Below, in pieces: positions 28,043 through 37,237 of a stretch of DNA of 64,000 bases. A program made the translations under genes and the position numbers. The stretch covers positions 1,235,501-1,299,500 of the forward strand of contig NZ_CP042176.1 of NCBI RefSeq assembly GCF_005937885.2, written 5' to 3'. Positions within the stretch are counted from its first letter, which is position 1, and every line of letters starts with the position of its first letter. This DNA is from Bradyrhizobium sp. KBS0727 (GTDB lineage Bacteria; Pseudomonadota; Alphaproteobacteria; Rhizobiales; Xanthobacteraceae). The notes beneath the pieces are model-generated. The model did not search any database, was not told the DNA's origin, and saw nothing but the letters and a program-made list of their open reading frames with translations.

Positions 28043-28540
28043 TCAGGGCGCTTTTGCGGCGGGTACCCCCAGGAAGGAGTCATACAATAGGGCCGCTACC
28101 CCGGCAACAATGGCCACATCCGCAAGGTTAAACACGTACCAATTGAAGGTATTTCCGCCGATCTGGAGGTGGAATAGAGCGAAATCGACCACCGCGCCGT
28201 GGAGGAAGCGGTCGATGCCGTTGCCGACCGCGCCGCCGATAATCAGGCCGAGCGCCAGGGTCGCCAAAAGCGTCCGCGACCGCGCCATCCAGACCCCGAG
28301 CACGATCACGGCGATGGCCTTCACCGCCATCAGCCCGATCTGGGCGATCTGGCTGTCGGTCTGGAACCAGCCGAAGCTGATCCCGACATTCCAGGCCAGC
28401 ACCAGGTCGAAAAACGGCGTGACCCGAACCGCGCCGCGGTGAGCGATGTCGAACACGTAGAGCAGCCAGAGCTTCGAGGCCTGATCGATCGCCAGCGTGG
28501 CGATCGCGGTCATGGCTCCGGCGCTGAGGTGAGGCGTCAC
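28043..28540 (-). CDS. lspA: Lipoprotein signal peptidase LspA
   Basis: Inner-membrane aspartyl protease that removes the signal peptide of prolipoproteins. The catalytic Asp pair is visible in [15 protein letters not shown] and [11 protein letters not shown]. Four hydrophobic segments span 165 residues. The start is GTG at 28540, overlapping the ileS stop (GTGA), the usual ileS-lspA coupling. An upstream in-frame start at 28564 would lie inside ileS. Confidence 0.95.
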   Translation of the reverse strand: MTPHLSAGAMTAIATLAIDQASKLWLLYVFDIAHRGAVRVTPFFDLVLAWNVGISFGWFQTDSQIAQIGLMAVKAIAVIVLGVWMARSRTLLATLALGLIIGGAVGNGIDRFLHGAVVDFALFHLQIGGNTFNWYVFNLADVAIVAGVAALLYDSFLGVPAAKAP

Positions 28541-31536
28541 ACCGTCACTCCCAGCGCCTTCCACTCCCGCAACGCCTGCGCGTCGCGCGGCGAGACGTCG
28601 GGATATTCGGGATCCTCGCCCACATCAGGCAGGATCTTCCACGACCGCGCGCATTTGGTGCCGACAGCCTTTTCGACCACGACCGCGACCCCCTGCACGT
28701 CGCCGAGCGTAAAGGCGCTAGCCGGTGCTGTCTCATTGGTCACCATCGCATTCGAGGTGATGCAGACTTCGGCGAGATCGACGTCGAACAACGTATTGAA
28801 GATGTTCTTGTCGGAGACGTAGACCAGCGGCGAGGCCTCCAGCGAGGAGCCGATGTTCTTGGCGGCGCGTTCGAGTTCGAGCGCGCCGGTGACGACGCGG
28901 CGGACATCGCGGATGGTTTCCCATTTGGCCGCCAGCGCATCGTCCCGGAATTTCTCCAACCCTTCCGGAAACAGCGTCAGGTGCACCGACGGCTCAGCGT
29001 CCGGCCGGTACATCCGCCAGGCCTCGTCGCAGGTGAAGCTCAATACCGGGGCCAGCCAGCGCAGGATCGCGTCGCAGATGATGTCGATCGTGGTCAGTGC
29101 GGCCTTGCGCGTCAGCGACGACGGCGCGTCGCAATAAAGCGCGTCCTTGCGGATGTCGAAATAGAACGCCGACAATTCGGTGTTCATGAACGCCGACAGG
29201 CTGGCGACCACCGTCTTGTAGTCGAACTCGGCATAGGCCTGGCGCACGATCGCGGCGCGGCCGGCGAGCTCGTGCAGCATCAGGCGTTCCAGCTCGGGCA
29301 TGTCGGCATAGGCGACCGCGTCGCCGGGCGTGAAGTGATGCAACGTGCCGAGCATCCAGCGGATCGAGTTGCGCAATTTGCGATAGGTCTCGATGGTGTT
29401 CTTGAGGATTTCCGGCCCGATGCGCTGGTCGTCGGCATAGTCGGTGGCGCAGACCCAGAGCCGGAGGATATCGGCGCCGGAATCCTTCATCACCTTTTGC
29501 GGCTCGACGGTGTTGCCGACCGACTTCGACATCTTGCGGCCGTTCTCGTCGAGCGTGAAGCCGTGGGTCAGCACGATGTCGAACGGCGCGCGGCCGCGGG
29601 TGCCGCAGCTTTCCAGCAGCGACGACTGGAACCAGCCACGATGCTGGTCGCTGCCTTCCAGATACATCACGGTGTCGCGGCCGCCATCGACCTTGCGCTT
29701 GATGCCGGCGAGCCCCGGGAAGTGCACCGGGTCTTCCAGCACGAAGGCATGCGTCGAGCCGGAATCGAACCAGACGTCGCAGATGTCGTCGACCTTCTTC
29801 CAGGCCTCGTTGGCGAGCGGCCCAAGGAAGCGTTCGCGCGCGCCTTCCATGTACCAGGCGTCGGCGCCTTCCTGTTCGAAGGCATCGGTGATGCGCTTGT
29901 TGACGGCTTCGTCCTGCAGGATTTCGGCCGAGCCGTCACCCTTCTCGCGCACGAACACCGCGATCGGCACGCCCCACGCGCGCTGGCGCGAGATCACCCA
30001 GTCGGGCTTGCTGTTGATCATGCCGTTGATGCGGTTTTCGCCGGACTGCGGCACCCATTGCGTCACCGAAATCGCATGCAGCGCGCGGGCGCGCAGCGTG
30101 TCGCCGGGCCTGGCCTTGTCGTGGTCCACAATGGGTTTGTCCATCGCGATGAACCATTGCGGCGTGTTGCGGAAGATCACCGGCTTCTTGGAGCGCCAGG
30201 AATGCGGGTATTGGTGCTTGAGCCGGCCGCGCGCCAGAAGCTTGCCGGCCTCGACCAATGCCTTGATCACCGCCTCGTTGGCGTCGCCCTTTTCGCCCTT
30301 GTCGTTGATCACGCGCTTGCCGGTGAAGCCCGGCGCATGGTCGGTGAAGGCGCCGTTCTCGTCGACGGTATAGGGGATCGTGGTGTTGATGCCGCGCGCT
30401 TCCAGCTCGCGCGCGTTCGCCATCCAGACGTCGAAGTCCTCGCGGCCGTGGCCGGGCGCGGTGTGCACGAAGCCGGTGCCGGTGTCGTCGGTGACGTGGT
30501 CGCCGGGCAACAATGGCACGGTGAATTCATATCCGCCGCCAACGCCCTTCAGCGGATGCGCGCACTCGACGGCGTCCAGCGTGTCGGCCGGCAGATCGCG
30601 GACCTTCTTGTACGCCGTGACGCGGGCCTGCTTGAACACGCTGTCGGCGAGCGCATCGGCGAGGATCAGGAGGTCGCCGTTCCTGGCCCAGTTGTCGGCG
30701 GGCGCGTCGGTGACCTCATAGAGGCCATAGGCGATCTTCGGCGAGAACGAGATGGCGCGGTTGCCGGGCAACGTCCATGGCGTCGTGGTCCAGATCACGA
30801 CCGATGCATTGGCGAGCGCGCCATGCGCCGGCGAGGTGACCGGAAACTTCACCCACACCGTATCCGAGGTGTAATCCTCGTATTCGACCTCGGCCTCGGC
30901 CAGCGCGGTCTTTTCGACCACGCTCCACATCACCGGCTTGGAGCCGCGATAGAGCGTGCCGTTGGCGGCGAACTTCATCAGCTCGCGCGCGATCTGCGCT
31001 TCGGCGGGATAGCTCATGGTGGCGTAGGGATGATCCCAGTCGCCGATGATGCCGAGCCGCTTGAATTCCTCGCGCTGCACGTTGAGCCAGTGTGTCGCAT
31101 AGGCGCGGCATTCCCTGCGGAACGCCACCATCGCGGTGGAGTCGCGGAAGTCGGGCTTCTGCTTGCCCTTGGAGCGGTAGTTCTCCTCCTCGATCTTCCA
31201 TTCGATCGGCAGGCCGTGACAATCCCAGCCCGGCACGTAGTTGGAATCGAAGCCGAGCATCTGCTGGCTCTTGGTCACCACGTCCTTGAGGATCTTGTTG
31301 AGGGAGTGGCCGATATGGATGTTGCCGTTGGCGTAGGGCGGGCCGTCATGCAGCACGAATTTGGCGCGGCCGCGTGCCCCCTCGCGCAGCTTGCCGTAGA
31401 GGTCGATCTCGTTCCAGTATTTGAGGATTTCCGGCTCAAGCTTGGGCAGGCCGCCGCGCATCGGGAAATCCGTCTGCGGCAGGAACAGGGTTTTGGAATA
31501 GTCTGACGCGTCGGACTTTTGCGGTTTTTCGGACAT
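28537..31536 (-). CDS. ileS: Isoleucyl-tRNA synthetase
   Basis: Class I aminoacyl-tRNA synthetase of 999 residues that charges tRNA-Ile, with editing of valine. HIGH is at residues 74-77 ([10 protein letters not shown]) and KMSKS near residue 665 ([10 protein letters not shown]). The CP1 editing segment ([27 protein letters not shown]) lies between them. The ATG at 31536 matches the family N-terminus ([20 protein letters not shown]); the frame is open for another 45 codons upstream. It is followed immediately by lspA. Confidence 0.97.
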   Translation of the reverse strand: MSEKPQKSDASDYSKTLFLPQTDFPMRGGLPKLEPEILKYWNEIDLYGKLREGARGRAKFVLHDGPPYANGNIHIGHSLNKILKDVVTKSQQMLGFDSNYVPGWDCHGLPIEWKIEEENYRSKGKQKPDFRDSTAMVAFRRECRAYATHWLNVQREEFKRLGIIGDWDHPYATMSYPAEAQIARELMKFAANGTLYRGSKPVMWSVVEKTALAEAEVEYEDYTSDTVWVKFPVTSPAHGALANASVVIWTTTPWTLPGNRAISFSPKIAYGLYEVTDAPADNWARNGDLLILADALADSVFKQARVTAYKKVRDLPADTLDAVECAHPLKGVGGGYEFTVPLLPGDHVTDDTGTGFVHTAPGHGREDFDVWMANARELEARGINTTIPYTVDENGAFTDHAPGFTGKRVINDKGEKGDANEAVIKALVEAGKLLARGRLKHQYPHSWRSKKPVIFRNTPQWFIAMDKPIVDHDKARPGDTLRARALHAISVTQWVPQSGENRINGMINSKPDWVISRQRAWGVPIAVFVREKGDGSAEILQDEAVNKRITDAFEQEGADAWYMEGARERFLGPLANEAWKKVDDICDVWFDSGSTHAFVLEDPVHFPGLAGIKRKVDGGRDTVMYLEGSDQHRGWFQSSLLESCGTRGRAPFDIVLTHGFTLDENGRKMSKSVGNTVEPQKVMKDSGADILRLWVCATDYADDQRIGPEILKNTIETYRKLRNSIRWMLGTLHHFTPGDAVAYADMPELERLMLHELAGRAAIVRQAYAEFDYKTVVASLSAFMNTELSAFYFDIRKDALYCDAPSSLTRKAALTTIDIICDAILRWLAPVLSFTCDEAWRMYRPDAEPSVHLTLFPEGLEKFRDDALAAKWETIRDVRRVVTGALELERAAKNIGSSLEASPLVYVSDKNIFNTLFDVDLAEVCITSNAMVTNETAPASAFTLGDVQGVAVVVEKAVGTKCARSWKILPDVGEDPEYPDVSPRDAQALREWKALGVTV

Positions 31537-31716
31537 GAATGCTCTGATTTGGCTCGTAAACGGCGCGAAAACGCGGGTGAAGCAGGGACATCCCGGTCTT
31601 GCGCCGAGCCGAAGCTCAGGCGGAAGCCGGGCCGCTAATGCGTATGGTGCGCCGCGCGAACATGGGGCCACTCCATAGCAGCCGGCCGGGGAAATCGCAA
31701 AGCCCGCCCGGGGGCC

Positions 31717-32688
31717 TTAGCCGACCACCCCGAGCCGCGGAAACGCATCGGGGGCGGCGGCCAGGACCGCGCGGGCGCGGGCGCTGTCGTCATCCATTTG
31801 CCGGATCAGGCCGTCGACGCTGTCGAACTTCAGCTCGTCGCGGATGAAGCCGATAAAGGCGACGTCAAGCACGCTGCCATAGAGGTCGCCCTTGAAGTCG
31901 AACAGGAACACTTCGAGCAGCGGCGCGCCGTTATCGAAGGTCGGGCGGCGGCCGTAGCTCGCCACGGCGTCGAAGCGTTCGGCGCCACGGCCGACCCGGA
32001 CCGCATAGATGCCGTGCTTGAGCCCGCAGGTCTTGTCGAGGCGGATATTGGCGGTGGGATAGCCGAGGTCGCGGCCGCGTTTCTCGCCGTGGATCACCTC
32101 GCCGGTCACGAACCACGGTCCGCCCAGCATCTCGGTGGCGGCGTCGATCTGCCCTTCCGCCAGCGCCATCCGGATCGCGCTGGAGGAAACCGGCCGCTCC
32201 GCGATATCAACATGGGCCTGGACATCGACCTCGATCCCGAGCCGCGGCGCCTCGCTGACCAACAGGCTCGGTGAGCCGACGCGACCTTTGCCGAAATGGA
32301 AGTCGTAGCCGACCGCAATTCCGCTGATGCCAAGCCGCCGGATCAGGTCATGGTGAATGAAATCTTGCGCGCTAGTTCCGGCGCGGTCCTTGTCGAACGT
32401 CATCACCACGGCACCGTCGAGCCCGGTCCCGGCCAGAAGCCGCAGCTTGCTGGCCTCGTCGGAGAGGCGGAATTGTGGGCTGTTCGGGCTGAAGAAACTG
32501 CGCGGATGCGGCTCGAAGGTGACGGCAAAAACCGGCTTTCCGTGGGCGCGGCCCATCTGCAGGGCCGCGGCGATGACCGCGCGGTGGCCCAGATGGACGC
32601 CATCGAAATTGCCCATGGCGACGACAGCCCCTCTCGGGATCGCCGCATCAGGGGTGGTGTCTCGGATAACGGTAAAACCAGGTGTCAT
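31717..32688 (-). CDS. ribF: Bifunctional riboflavin kinase / FAD synthetase
   Basis: Makes FMN and FAD from riboflavin. The N-terminal adenylyltransferase shows GNFDGVHLGHRAVI (about residues 26-39) and the C-terminal kinase shows GEVIHGEKRGRDLGYPTAN. From ATG 32688 it has 323 residues, the usual length. The start is immediately preceded by a five-unit 13-bp tandem repeat, and no clear Shine-Dalgarno sequence is present. The frame stays open through the repeat up to 32922, so an N-terminal extension cannot be fully excluded. No FMN riboswitch is seen here; the one in this window precedes ribH. Confidence 0.95.
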   Translation of the reverse strand: MTPGFTVIRDTTPDAAIPRGAVVAMGNFDGVHLGHRAVIAAALQMGRAHGKPVFAVTFEPHPRSFFSPNSPQFRLSDEASKLRLLAGTGLDGAVVMTFDKDRAGTSAQDFIHHDLIRRLGISGIAVGYDFHFGKGRVGSPSLLVSEAPRLGIEVDVQAHVDIAERPVSSSAIRMALAEGQIDAATEMLGGPWFVTGEVIHGEKRGRDLGYPTANIRLDKTCGLKHGIYAVRVGRGAERFDAVASYGRRPTFDNGAPLLEVFLFDFKGDLYGSVLDVAFIGFIRDELKFDSVDGLIRQMDDDSARARAVLAAAPDAFPRLGVVG

Positions 32689-32690
32689 TG

Positions 32691-32755
32691 CAAGGGTTCT
32701 TGGCAAGGGTTCTCGGCAGGTATTCGTGACAGGTATTTTTGGCAGGGATTCTTGG
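32691..32755. repeat. Five-unit 13-bp imperfect tandem repeat in the ribF leader
   Basis: Units start at 32691, 32704, 32717, 32730 and 32743. Units 1 and 2 (CAAGGGTTCTTGG, CAAGGGTTCTCGG) and unit 5 (CAGGGATTCTTGG) are near identical; units 3 and 4 (CAGGTATTCGTGA, CAGGTATTTTTGG) diverge slightly. The array ends two bases from the ribF start codon, so it occupies the translation-initiation region. Confidence 0.85.
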
Positions 32756-32949
32756 TCTTTCGTGAACGCGCTGGACCGTGACGCGGCGGTCGCTTCGAAG
32801 TCAAGCGGGAGGGCTGTATCAAAACGATAGCAATCCGGCAGTTCCGGGTTAACGGGCTGTTTAACGCCTGATGCTACTGGTTTGGGGAGGACTGCGGGTC
32901 GCGCAGGCCTGTCGATGGTCAATGGCGTGAGCGTTGAGTGGGGGAAAAG

Positions 32950-33345
32950 ATGGCGGTTGATTTGTCGATGTCGGTTCTGGTTGTTGACGACTACAACACC
33001 ATGATCCGCATCATCCGAAATCTTTTGAAGCAGCTCGGCTTTGAGAATATCGACGATGCCAGCGACGGTTCGGCAGCGCTGGACAAGATGCGCGGCAAGA
33101 AATACGGGCTCGTGATTTCCGACTGGAACATGGAGCCGATGACCGGTTACGACCTGCTCAAGGAAGTCCGTGCCGATCCCAATCTGGCCACGACGCCCTT
33201 CATCATGATCACGGCCGAATCCAAGACCGAGAACGTGATCGCGGCCAAGAAGGCCGGCGTCAACAATTACATCGTCAAGCCGTTCAACGCCGCGACGCTG
33301 AAGACCAAGATCGAAGCGGTGTTCCCGGATATGGCGTCGGCGTAA
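32950..33345 (+). CDS. cheY: Single-domain CheY-type response regulator
   Basis: A receiver domain with no output domain, 131 residues. The acidic pocket D13/D14 (VVDDYN), phosphorylation site D58 (ISDWNMEP), T88 (MITAES) and K110 (IVKPFNA) are all present. The sequence is close to chemotaxis CheY. The ATG at 32950 has GGGGGAAAAG just upstream; GTG 32938 is a weaker alternative. No chemotaxis genes are nearby, so it is an orphan. It is followed by a terminator-like hairpin and the left repeat of the inserted block. Confidence 0.93.
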   Translation: MAVDLSMSVLVVDDYNTMIRIIRNLLKQLGFENIDDASDGSAALDKMRGKKYGLVISDWNMEPMTGYDLLKEVRADPNLATTPFIMITAESKTENVIAAKKAGVNNYIVKPFNAATLKTKIEAVFPDMASA

Positions 33346-33370
33346 GCCATCTGACCGATTTCAGGCTATC

Positions 33371-33427
33371 GATGCCCGGCCAAAAGCGCGAAGCGCGTTT
33401 TCCCGCCAGACGTGCCGGGCATTTTCG
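33371..33427 (+). terminator. Structured terminator-like element after cheY
   Basis: Outer arms GATGCCCGGC (33371-33380) and GCCGGGCAT (from 33414) enclose an inner AAAA..CGCG/CGCG..TTTT hairpin (33382-33401), and ATTTTCG follows. It starts 26 bases after the cheY stop. Its right arm merges into the direct repeat at 33413-33443. Confidence 0.5.
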
Positions 33428-33443
33428 TTACCAGCGCAATTCC
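33413..33443. repeat. Left copy of a 31-bp direct repeat flanking the inserted block
   Basis: Identical over 31 bases to 40423-40453; it begins TGCCGGGCATTTTCG and ends CAGCGCAATTCC. The right copy contains the last four codons and stop of the HAD hydrolase gene, so the left copy is a displaced gene end. The distance between corresponding bases is 7,010. Confidence 0.9.
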
Positions 33444-33472
33444 GGCAACAGCTCACCTCGCCCGTTTTATCC

Positions 33473-34177
33473 CTACAGCTCGTACCGATAAACTCCATGG
33501 GAGCGAAGATAGGCGTCGAATCCGGGTGCCGACAGGAATTCGATAAGCCGCAAAGCCGTTTCAGGGTGGCTGTGTCGATGGACGAACATCGACATGTCGA
33601 TGTTCAGTCCCAAACCCGACGGGAAGGTCGCGATCGGCGCGATACCGGGAGCGGCGATGATCCTCGATAGCGGTGCAATGGCGTACTGCACGTACCCTTT
33701 CGCGGCAGCGATAGGCGGTTCGCCGGCTCCCATTGGACGCAAGCGATCGTGGATCTGATCCTGCAGGCCCATCATTTCCACGGCTCTCAAGAACGTTTTT
33801 CCGCTCGTTCCTGTGGAGGTGTACGCGATTGAATCGGCGTTGAGCAGAAGCTCACGCACCGCCTCGTGCGAAGTGGCGATGACCTCCGGCCCGGGTCCGG
33901 CTGCGCCGATCGTCAATGGAACGCGCCCGAACGGGACGTGAATGTCCGGAATGACACGGCCGAGCGAGATCATCTCGTCGACATACCAGGGATTGGTCAG
34001 CCCGACGTCAAAGTCCTCACCGTCCATGACGCGCTTCGCGACGGCCGGATTCACGTCGTAGTTCACGTCGACCTCGATCCCGTACTGGCGCCTGAACTGC
34101 GGCACCAGCTCCTCGATTTCCGCATGTACCGCGACGCCGCTGATGAACGTCAGTCTGTCGTCGGATGCCGTGCCCAT
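33473..34177 (-). CDS. Periplasmic-binding-protein-like protein without a signal peptide (ModA-like)
   Basis: A 234-residue type-2 binding-protein fold: LTFISGVAVHAEIEELVPQF, DFDVGLTNPWYVDEMIS, and AIAPLSRIIAAPGIAPIATFP resemble ModA/molybdate and extracellular solute-binding domains. From ATG 34177, with GGAG ten bases upstream, there is no signal peptide, and the in-frame upstream extension also lacks one. No ABC permease or ATPase is nearby. It is transcribed away from the monooxygenase operon and could act as a cytosolic ligand binder or be a remnant. The ligand is unknown. Confidence 0.7.
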   Translation of the reverse strand: MGTASDDRLTFISGVAVHAEIEELVPQFRRQYGIEVDVNYDVNPAVAKRVMDGEDFDVGLTNPWYVDEMISLGRVIPDIHVPFGRVPLTIGAAGPGPEVIATSHEAVRELLLNADSIAYTSTGTSGKTFLRAVEMMGLQDQIHDRLRPMGAGEPPIAAAKGYVQYAIAPLSRIIAAPGIAPIATFPSGLGLNIDMSMFVHRHSHPETALRLIEFLSAPGFDAYLRSHGVYRYEL

Positions 34178-34222
34178 GATCTGCTCCAATCCGCCGTTGC
34201 TTCTTCGAAGATGGCGCTGTTG

Positions 34223-34251
34223 ATTGGGACCAATAATAGTTAAAGGTCCCA
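34223..34251. promoter_or_regulatory. Candidate operator in the divergent promoter region of the island
   Basis: ATTGGGACCAAT (34223-34234) is a near-perfect dyad of the TTGG/CCAA type seen at GntR/FadR sites, and TGGGACC (34225-34231) pairs with GGTCCCA (34245-34251). It lies in the AT-rich gap between the binding-protein gene and the monooxygenase operon. Control by the island's GntR protein is inferred. Confidence 0.4.
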
Positions 34252-34419
34252 CTTCTTATCTCATTAGTCTGTAAATATTGGAATTCTAGATAAACACAAC
34301 AATCATTCAGCGAACCATTTGTGTTTAATATTGACACGTCGTCCTTTCAAGAATTACACCGAATACAAATCACCAAGGACTCCGAAGCCATGCGCTTCGC
34401 GAAAGTCAGGGAGGCTCGC

Positions 34420-36039
34420 ATGCTTGAGACGGACGTCCTCATCGTTGGTGCGGGGCCAGTCGGGCTGACGACATCGATCGCCCTTTCTCAGCACGGCGTC
34501 AGTCATGTCGTGGTCGAGCGCCATCCAAGCACCTCCGTCGCGCCCAAGGCCCGCGGCATCAATGCACGCACGATGGAAATGTACAGGCAGATGGGCGTCG
34601 AAGACGACATCCGCGCCGCGGGGATGCCTGCGAGATTCGGAAGATTGATCCTCTGGGCGGAAAGCCTGGCCGGGAAGGAGATCAACCGTCTCACGCCGGG
34701 GAGAGCAACGCCGGCGGGGCAGGCGGTATCGCCGGTTGCCAACTGCGGCTGCTCTCAGGATGTGCTGGAGCCGGTCCTGCGCCGCCACGCGGAAGCATTG
34801 GCCCCGGGTGGCATCAAGTTCAACACCGAGCTCTGTGACTTGCGGTCCGAAGGGAGTGGCCTGACCGGTTCGCTGAAGGACCAAGTGAGCGGCGAGACAA
34901 CTCCATTTCGCGCACGCTACGTCGTCGCCGCTGACGGAACGCGGAGTTTCGTCCGCGAGAAGCTCGGCATCGGCAGGTCAGGCGAAAAGGACATCTACGA
35001 TTCGGTGAACGTGCACTTTCGAGCGGATTTGCGGCCGTGGGTCGAGGATCGGCCGGCGGCGCTTTATCTCATCGAGCAGCCGGAGCTCCGCGCGACGTTT
35101 CTCACCGTGAACGGCGCCGATCGCTGGGGTTTCCTGGTTCACAGCCTGAGCGCCTATGGTTTCACGAAGGAGAACCTGACGCCGGAGCGATGCATCGAAC
35201 TGGTTCGCCGGGCCGTCGGGGTCGCCGACCTCCCCATCGAAGTCCTCGGTATCAACTTCTGGAATTGCTCGGCCATGGTCGCGGACAGCTTCCGCAGCGG
35301 CAATGTATTTCTGGTCGGGGACGCCGCTCATGAGACCACGCCGAGCGGCGGCTTCGGCATGAACCTGGGCGTGCAGGATACACAGAATCTGGCCTGGAAG
35401 ATCGCGGCCGTGCTTCGCGGCGAGGCGGACCCTTCGCTGCTCGATAGTTACGAAACGGAACGTCGGCCTCATGCCTTGGAAGTCGTGAACGCGACGCTGC
35501 TGAACATGCAGAGTTTCGACCGTGCCAAGCGCCAGGCGGAAGCGCGGCTGCCGCGAAAGGAGTTTCTCAACGAACGCGGCCTCATCTTCGGTGCGCGATA
35601 TCAATCGCCGGCCGTCGTGCCAGACGGGTCGAAGCCGCCTGAAGTGAGCGATCCGGTCACCGAATATGTGCCGTCGGCTCATCCCGGCTGCCGCGCACCG
35701 CACATTTGGTTGGAAAACAAGGGCCAGCGGATCTCGACGATCGATCTGTTCGGGCGCGGTTTCGTGCTGATGGCCGCTCCTGGCGGCGCGTTCTGGCGGA
35801 CCGCGGCCGGCCAACACGGCCTGCCGCACATTGACGTGCGGGTTCTCGGCGAAGACATCGTCGATCCGGAGGGCTCTTGGATGGCTGCCTACGGGGTGGG
35901 GGAAGCGGGCGCAGTGCTCGTACGCCCGGACGGCTATGTCGCCTGGCGCGTTGCGTCGGCGCCCGCCGATCCCAAGCGTGCACTCGCCGACGCTTTCGGA
36001 CAGATCTTCGCGCGCCCCGTCCTGAAGCAGGCCGTCTAG
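34420..36039 (+). CDS. FAD-dependent aromatic-ring monooxygenase (PheA/TfdB-like)
   Basis: Group A flavoprotein hydroxylase of 539 residues. The dinucleotide motif VLIVGAGPVGLTTSIAL is at the N-terminus, the middle motif is RYVVAADGTRSFVREKLG, and the flavin/ribityl motif is FLVGDAAHETTPSGGFGMN. The C-terminal thioredoxin-like domain (ISTIDLFGRGFVLMAAP) places it with phenol and chlorophenol hydroxylases. It would use NAD(P)H and O2 to hydroxylate a phenolic or similar ring in the cytosol. I take ATG 34420, which has AGGGAGG at 34408-34414; in-frame ATGs at 34321 and 34390 are less well placed. It is the first gene of a four-gene run and is 2 bases from the next. Confidence 0.88.
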   Translation: MLETDVLIVGAGPVGLTTSIALSQHGVSHVVVERHPSTSVAPKARGINARTMEMYRQMGVEDDIRAAGMPARFGRLILWAESLAGKEINRLTPGRATPAGQAVSPVANCGCSQDVLEPVLRRHAEALAPGGIKFNTELCDLRSEGSGLTGSLKDQVSGETTPFRARYVVAADGTRSFVREKLGIGRSGEKDIYDSVNVHFRADLRPWVEDRPAALYLIEQPELRATFLTVNGADRWGFLVHSLSAYGFTKENLTPERCIELVRRAVGVADLPIEVLGINFWNCSAMVADSFRSGNVFLVGDAAHETTPSGGFGMNLGVQDTQNLAWKIAAVLRGEADPSLLDSYETERRPHALEVVNATLLNMQSFDRAKRQAEARLPRKEFLNERGLIFGARYQSPAVVPDGSKPPEVSDPVTEYVPSAHPGCRAPHIWLENKGQRISTIDLFGRGFVLMAAPGGAFWRTAAGQHGLPHIDVRVLGEDIVDPEGSWMAAYGVGEAGAVLVRPDGYVAWRVASAPADPKRALADAFGQIFARPVLKQAV

Positions 36040-36041
36040 CC

Positions 36042-37181
36042 ATGATCGCGGCGACAGAGCCCTCGCTGATTGCGTCTGCCAGCTCGGAAGCCCTCGGTCT
36101 CGATCCCGCGAAACTCGAACGCGCGTGTGAGATCGTCGCTTCCCATATCGCCGGCGATTTCCATCCAGGCGCGCAGCTTGCCGTGGCGCGGCGTGGCAAG
36201 CTCGCGCTCTACCGCGGCTTCGGCAGCGCTGTGGTCGATCCCTCGCGCGCGGTCGACGAGCGGACGCTGTTTCCGCTGTTTTCTAACACCAAGGTCATCA
36301 CCGCGGCGGCGGTCTGGACACTGGTCGAGGAAGGGAAACTGCGCTTTTCGGACCGGGTCGCGGAACATGTTCCCGGATTCGAGGCGCATGGAAAGGACGG
36401 CGTGACGGTCGCGCATCTTCTGACGCATCAGGCGGGGTTCCCCGCCGCGGAAGTAGCGCCGGAGTGTTTGATGGACCGCGAACGGCTGCGACGCGCGGTT
36501 TGCGAGTTCAAGCTTGAATGGCCGCCGGGTTCTCACTCGAGCTACCATCGCACGGCTGCCCATTGGGTTGTTGCCGTGCTGATCGAAGCGATCACCGGCA
36601 ACGACTACCGCGAGGAAATACGGAAGCGCGTGATCGAACCGCTGGGGCTCAGCCAGGAGATGTTTCTGGGCCTACCTGAGGCGGAGGATCATCGTGCAGC
36701 CGCGATGTACACGCCCAGGCAAACGGAGAAATGGCCGCTCGACCCGATGGTGTCGGCGCCTTTGTTCAGGCGCGCAGGGATCCCGGGAGCAGGCGGTTAC
36801 GCGACGGCGCGCGCGATGGCCATCTTCTATCAGATGATGGCGCAGGGCGGCGTCTCGAACGGGGTGCGCATCGTCTCGCCGCGGATGATCGACTACGTGA
36901 CCCGTGACTTCACCGGCGATCTCGTCGACGACTACACCGGCTACCCGATGCATCGCGGTCTCGGCCCGTTCTCCCGTGGTCAATCCGGGCACCCGGGCCT
37001 GGGCGCCATCGCGCACCCGCGCACGTTCGGACACAGCGGCGTCGGCACGTCCTATTGCTGGGCCGATCCAACCAGCGGACTGTCATTCGCCTTCCTGAGC
37101 AACTGCCGACGCGACAACGCCTGGCACAACAAGCGCATGGACACGCTGAGCACGCTCGCCCATGCGTCGATCCTGGAATGA
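36042..37181 (+). CDS. Cytosolic serine hydrolase of the beta-lactamase fold (esterase-like)
   Basis: A 379-residue class-C-like hydrolase. The nucleophile motif S81-N-T-K84 lies in FPLFSNTKVIT, the base Tyr is Y168 (SSYHRTAAHW), and the KTG-equivalent is GHSGVGTSY near residue 330. It has no signal peptide, so it acts in the cytosol, unlike the exported homologue at 1639. Two bases separate it from the monooxygenase stop, implying coupled translation and a shared pathway, for example cleavage of an ester or lactone before or after ring hydroxylation. EstB- or LACTB-like naming would be guesswork. Confidence 0.85.
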   Translation: MIAATEPSLIASASSEALGLDPAKLERACEIVASHIAGDFHPGAQLAVARRGKLALYRGFGSAVVDPSRAVDERTLFPLFSNTKVITAAAVWTLVEEGKLRFSDRVAEHVPGFEAHGKDGVTVAHLLTHQAGFPAAEVAPECLMDRERLRRAVCEFKLEWPPGSHSSYHRTAAHWVVAVLIEAITGNDYREEIRKRVIEPLGLSQEMFLGLPEAEDHRAAAMYTPRQTEKWPLDPMVSAPLFRRAGIPGAGGYATARAMAIFYQMMAQGGVSNGVRIVSPRMIDYVTRDFTGDLVDDYTGYPMHRGLGPFSRGQSGHPGLGAIAHPRTFGHSGVGTSYCWADPTSGLSFAFLSNCRRDNAWHNKRMDTLSTLAHASILE

Positions 37182-37237
37182 ACGCTTTCGGACCGTCGCG
37201 CATGACGCCATAGCGGCGTCCGAGAGGGAGGACAGTC

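Noticed and set aside
28981..31506. 841-codon open frame on the plus strand antisense to ileS
   Set aside because: High-GC antisense shadow: His/Arg/Val/Asp-rich with no domain, while the minus strand encodes a complete IleS with HIGH and KMSKS.
32691..32755. CRISPR array
   Set aside because: Units are 13 bp, contiguous, with no spacers and no cas genes; it is a simple tandem repeat.
33473..34177. Molybdate-binding ModA
   Set aside because: Only fold-level likeness; no signal peptide, no modB/modC, and the moaD/moaE genes are 10 kb away in an unrelated operon.
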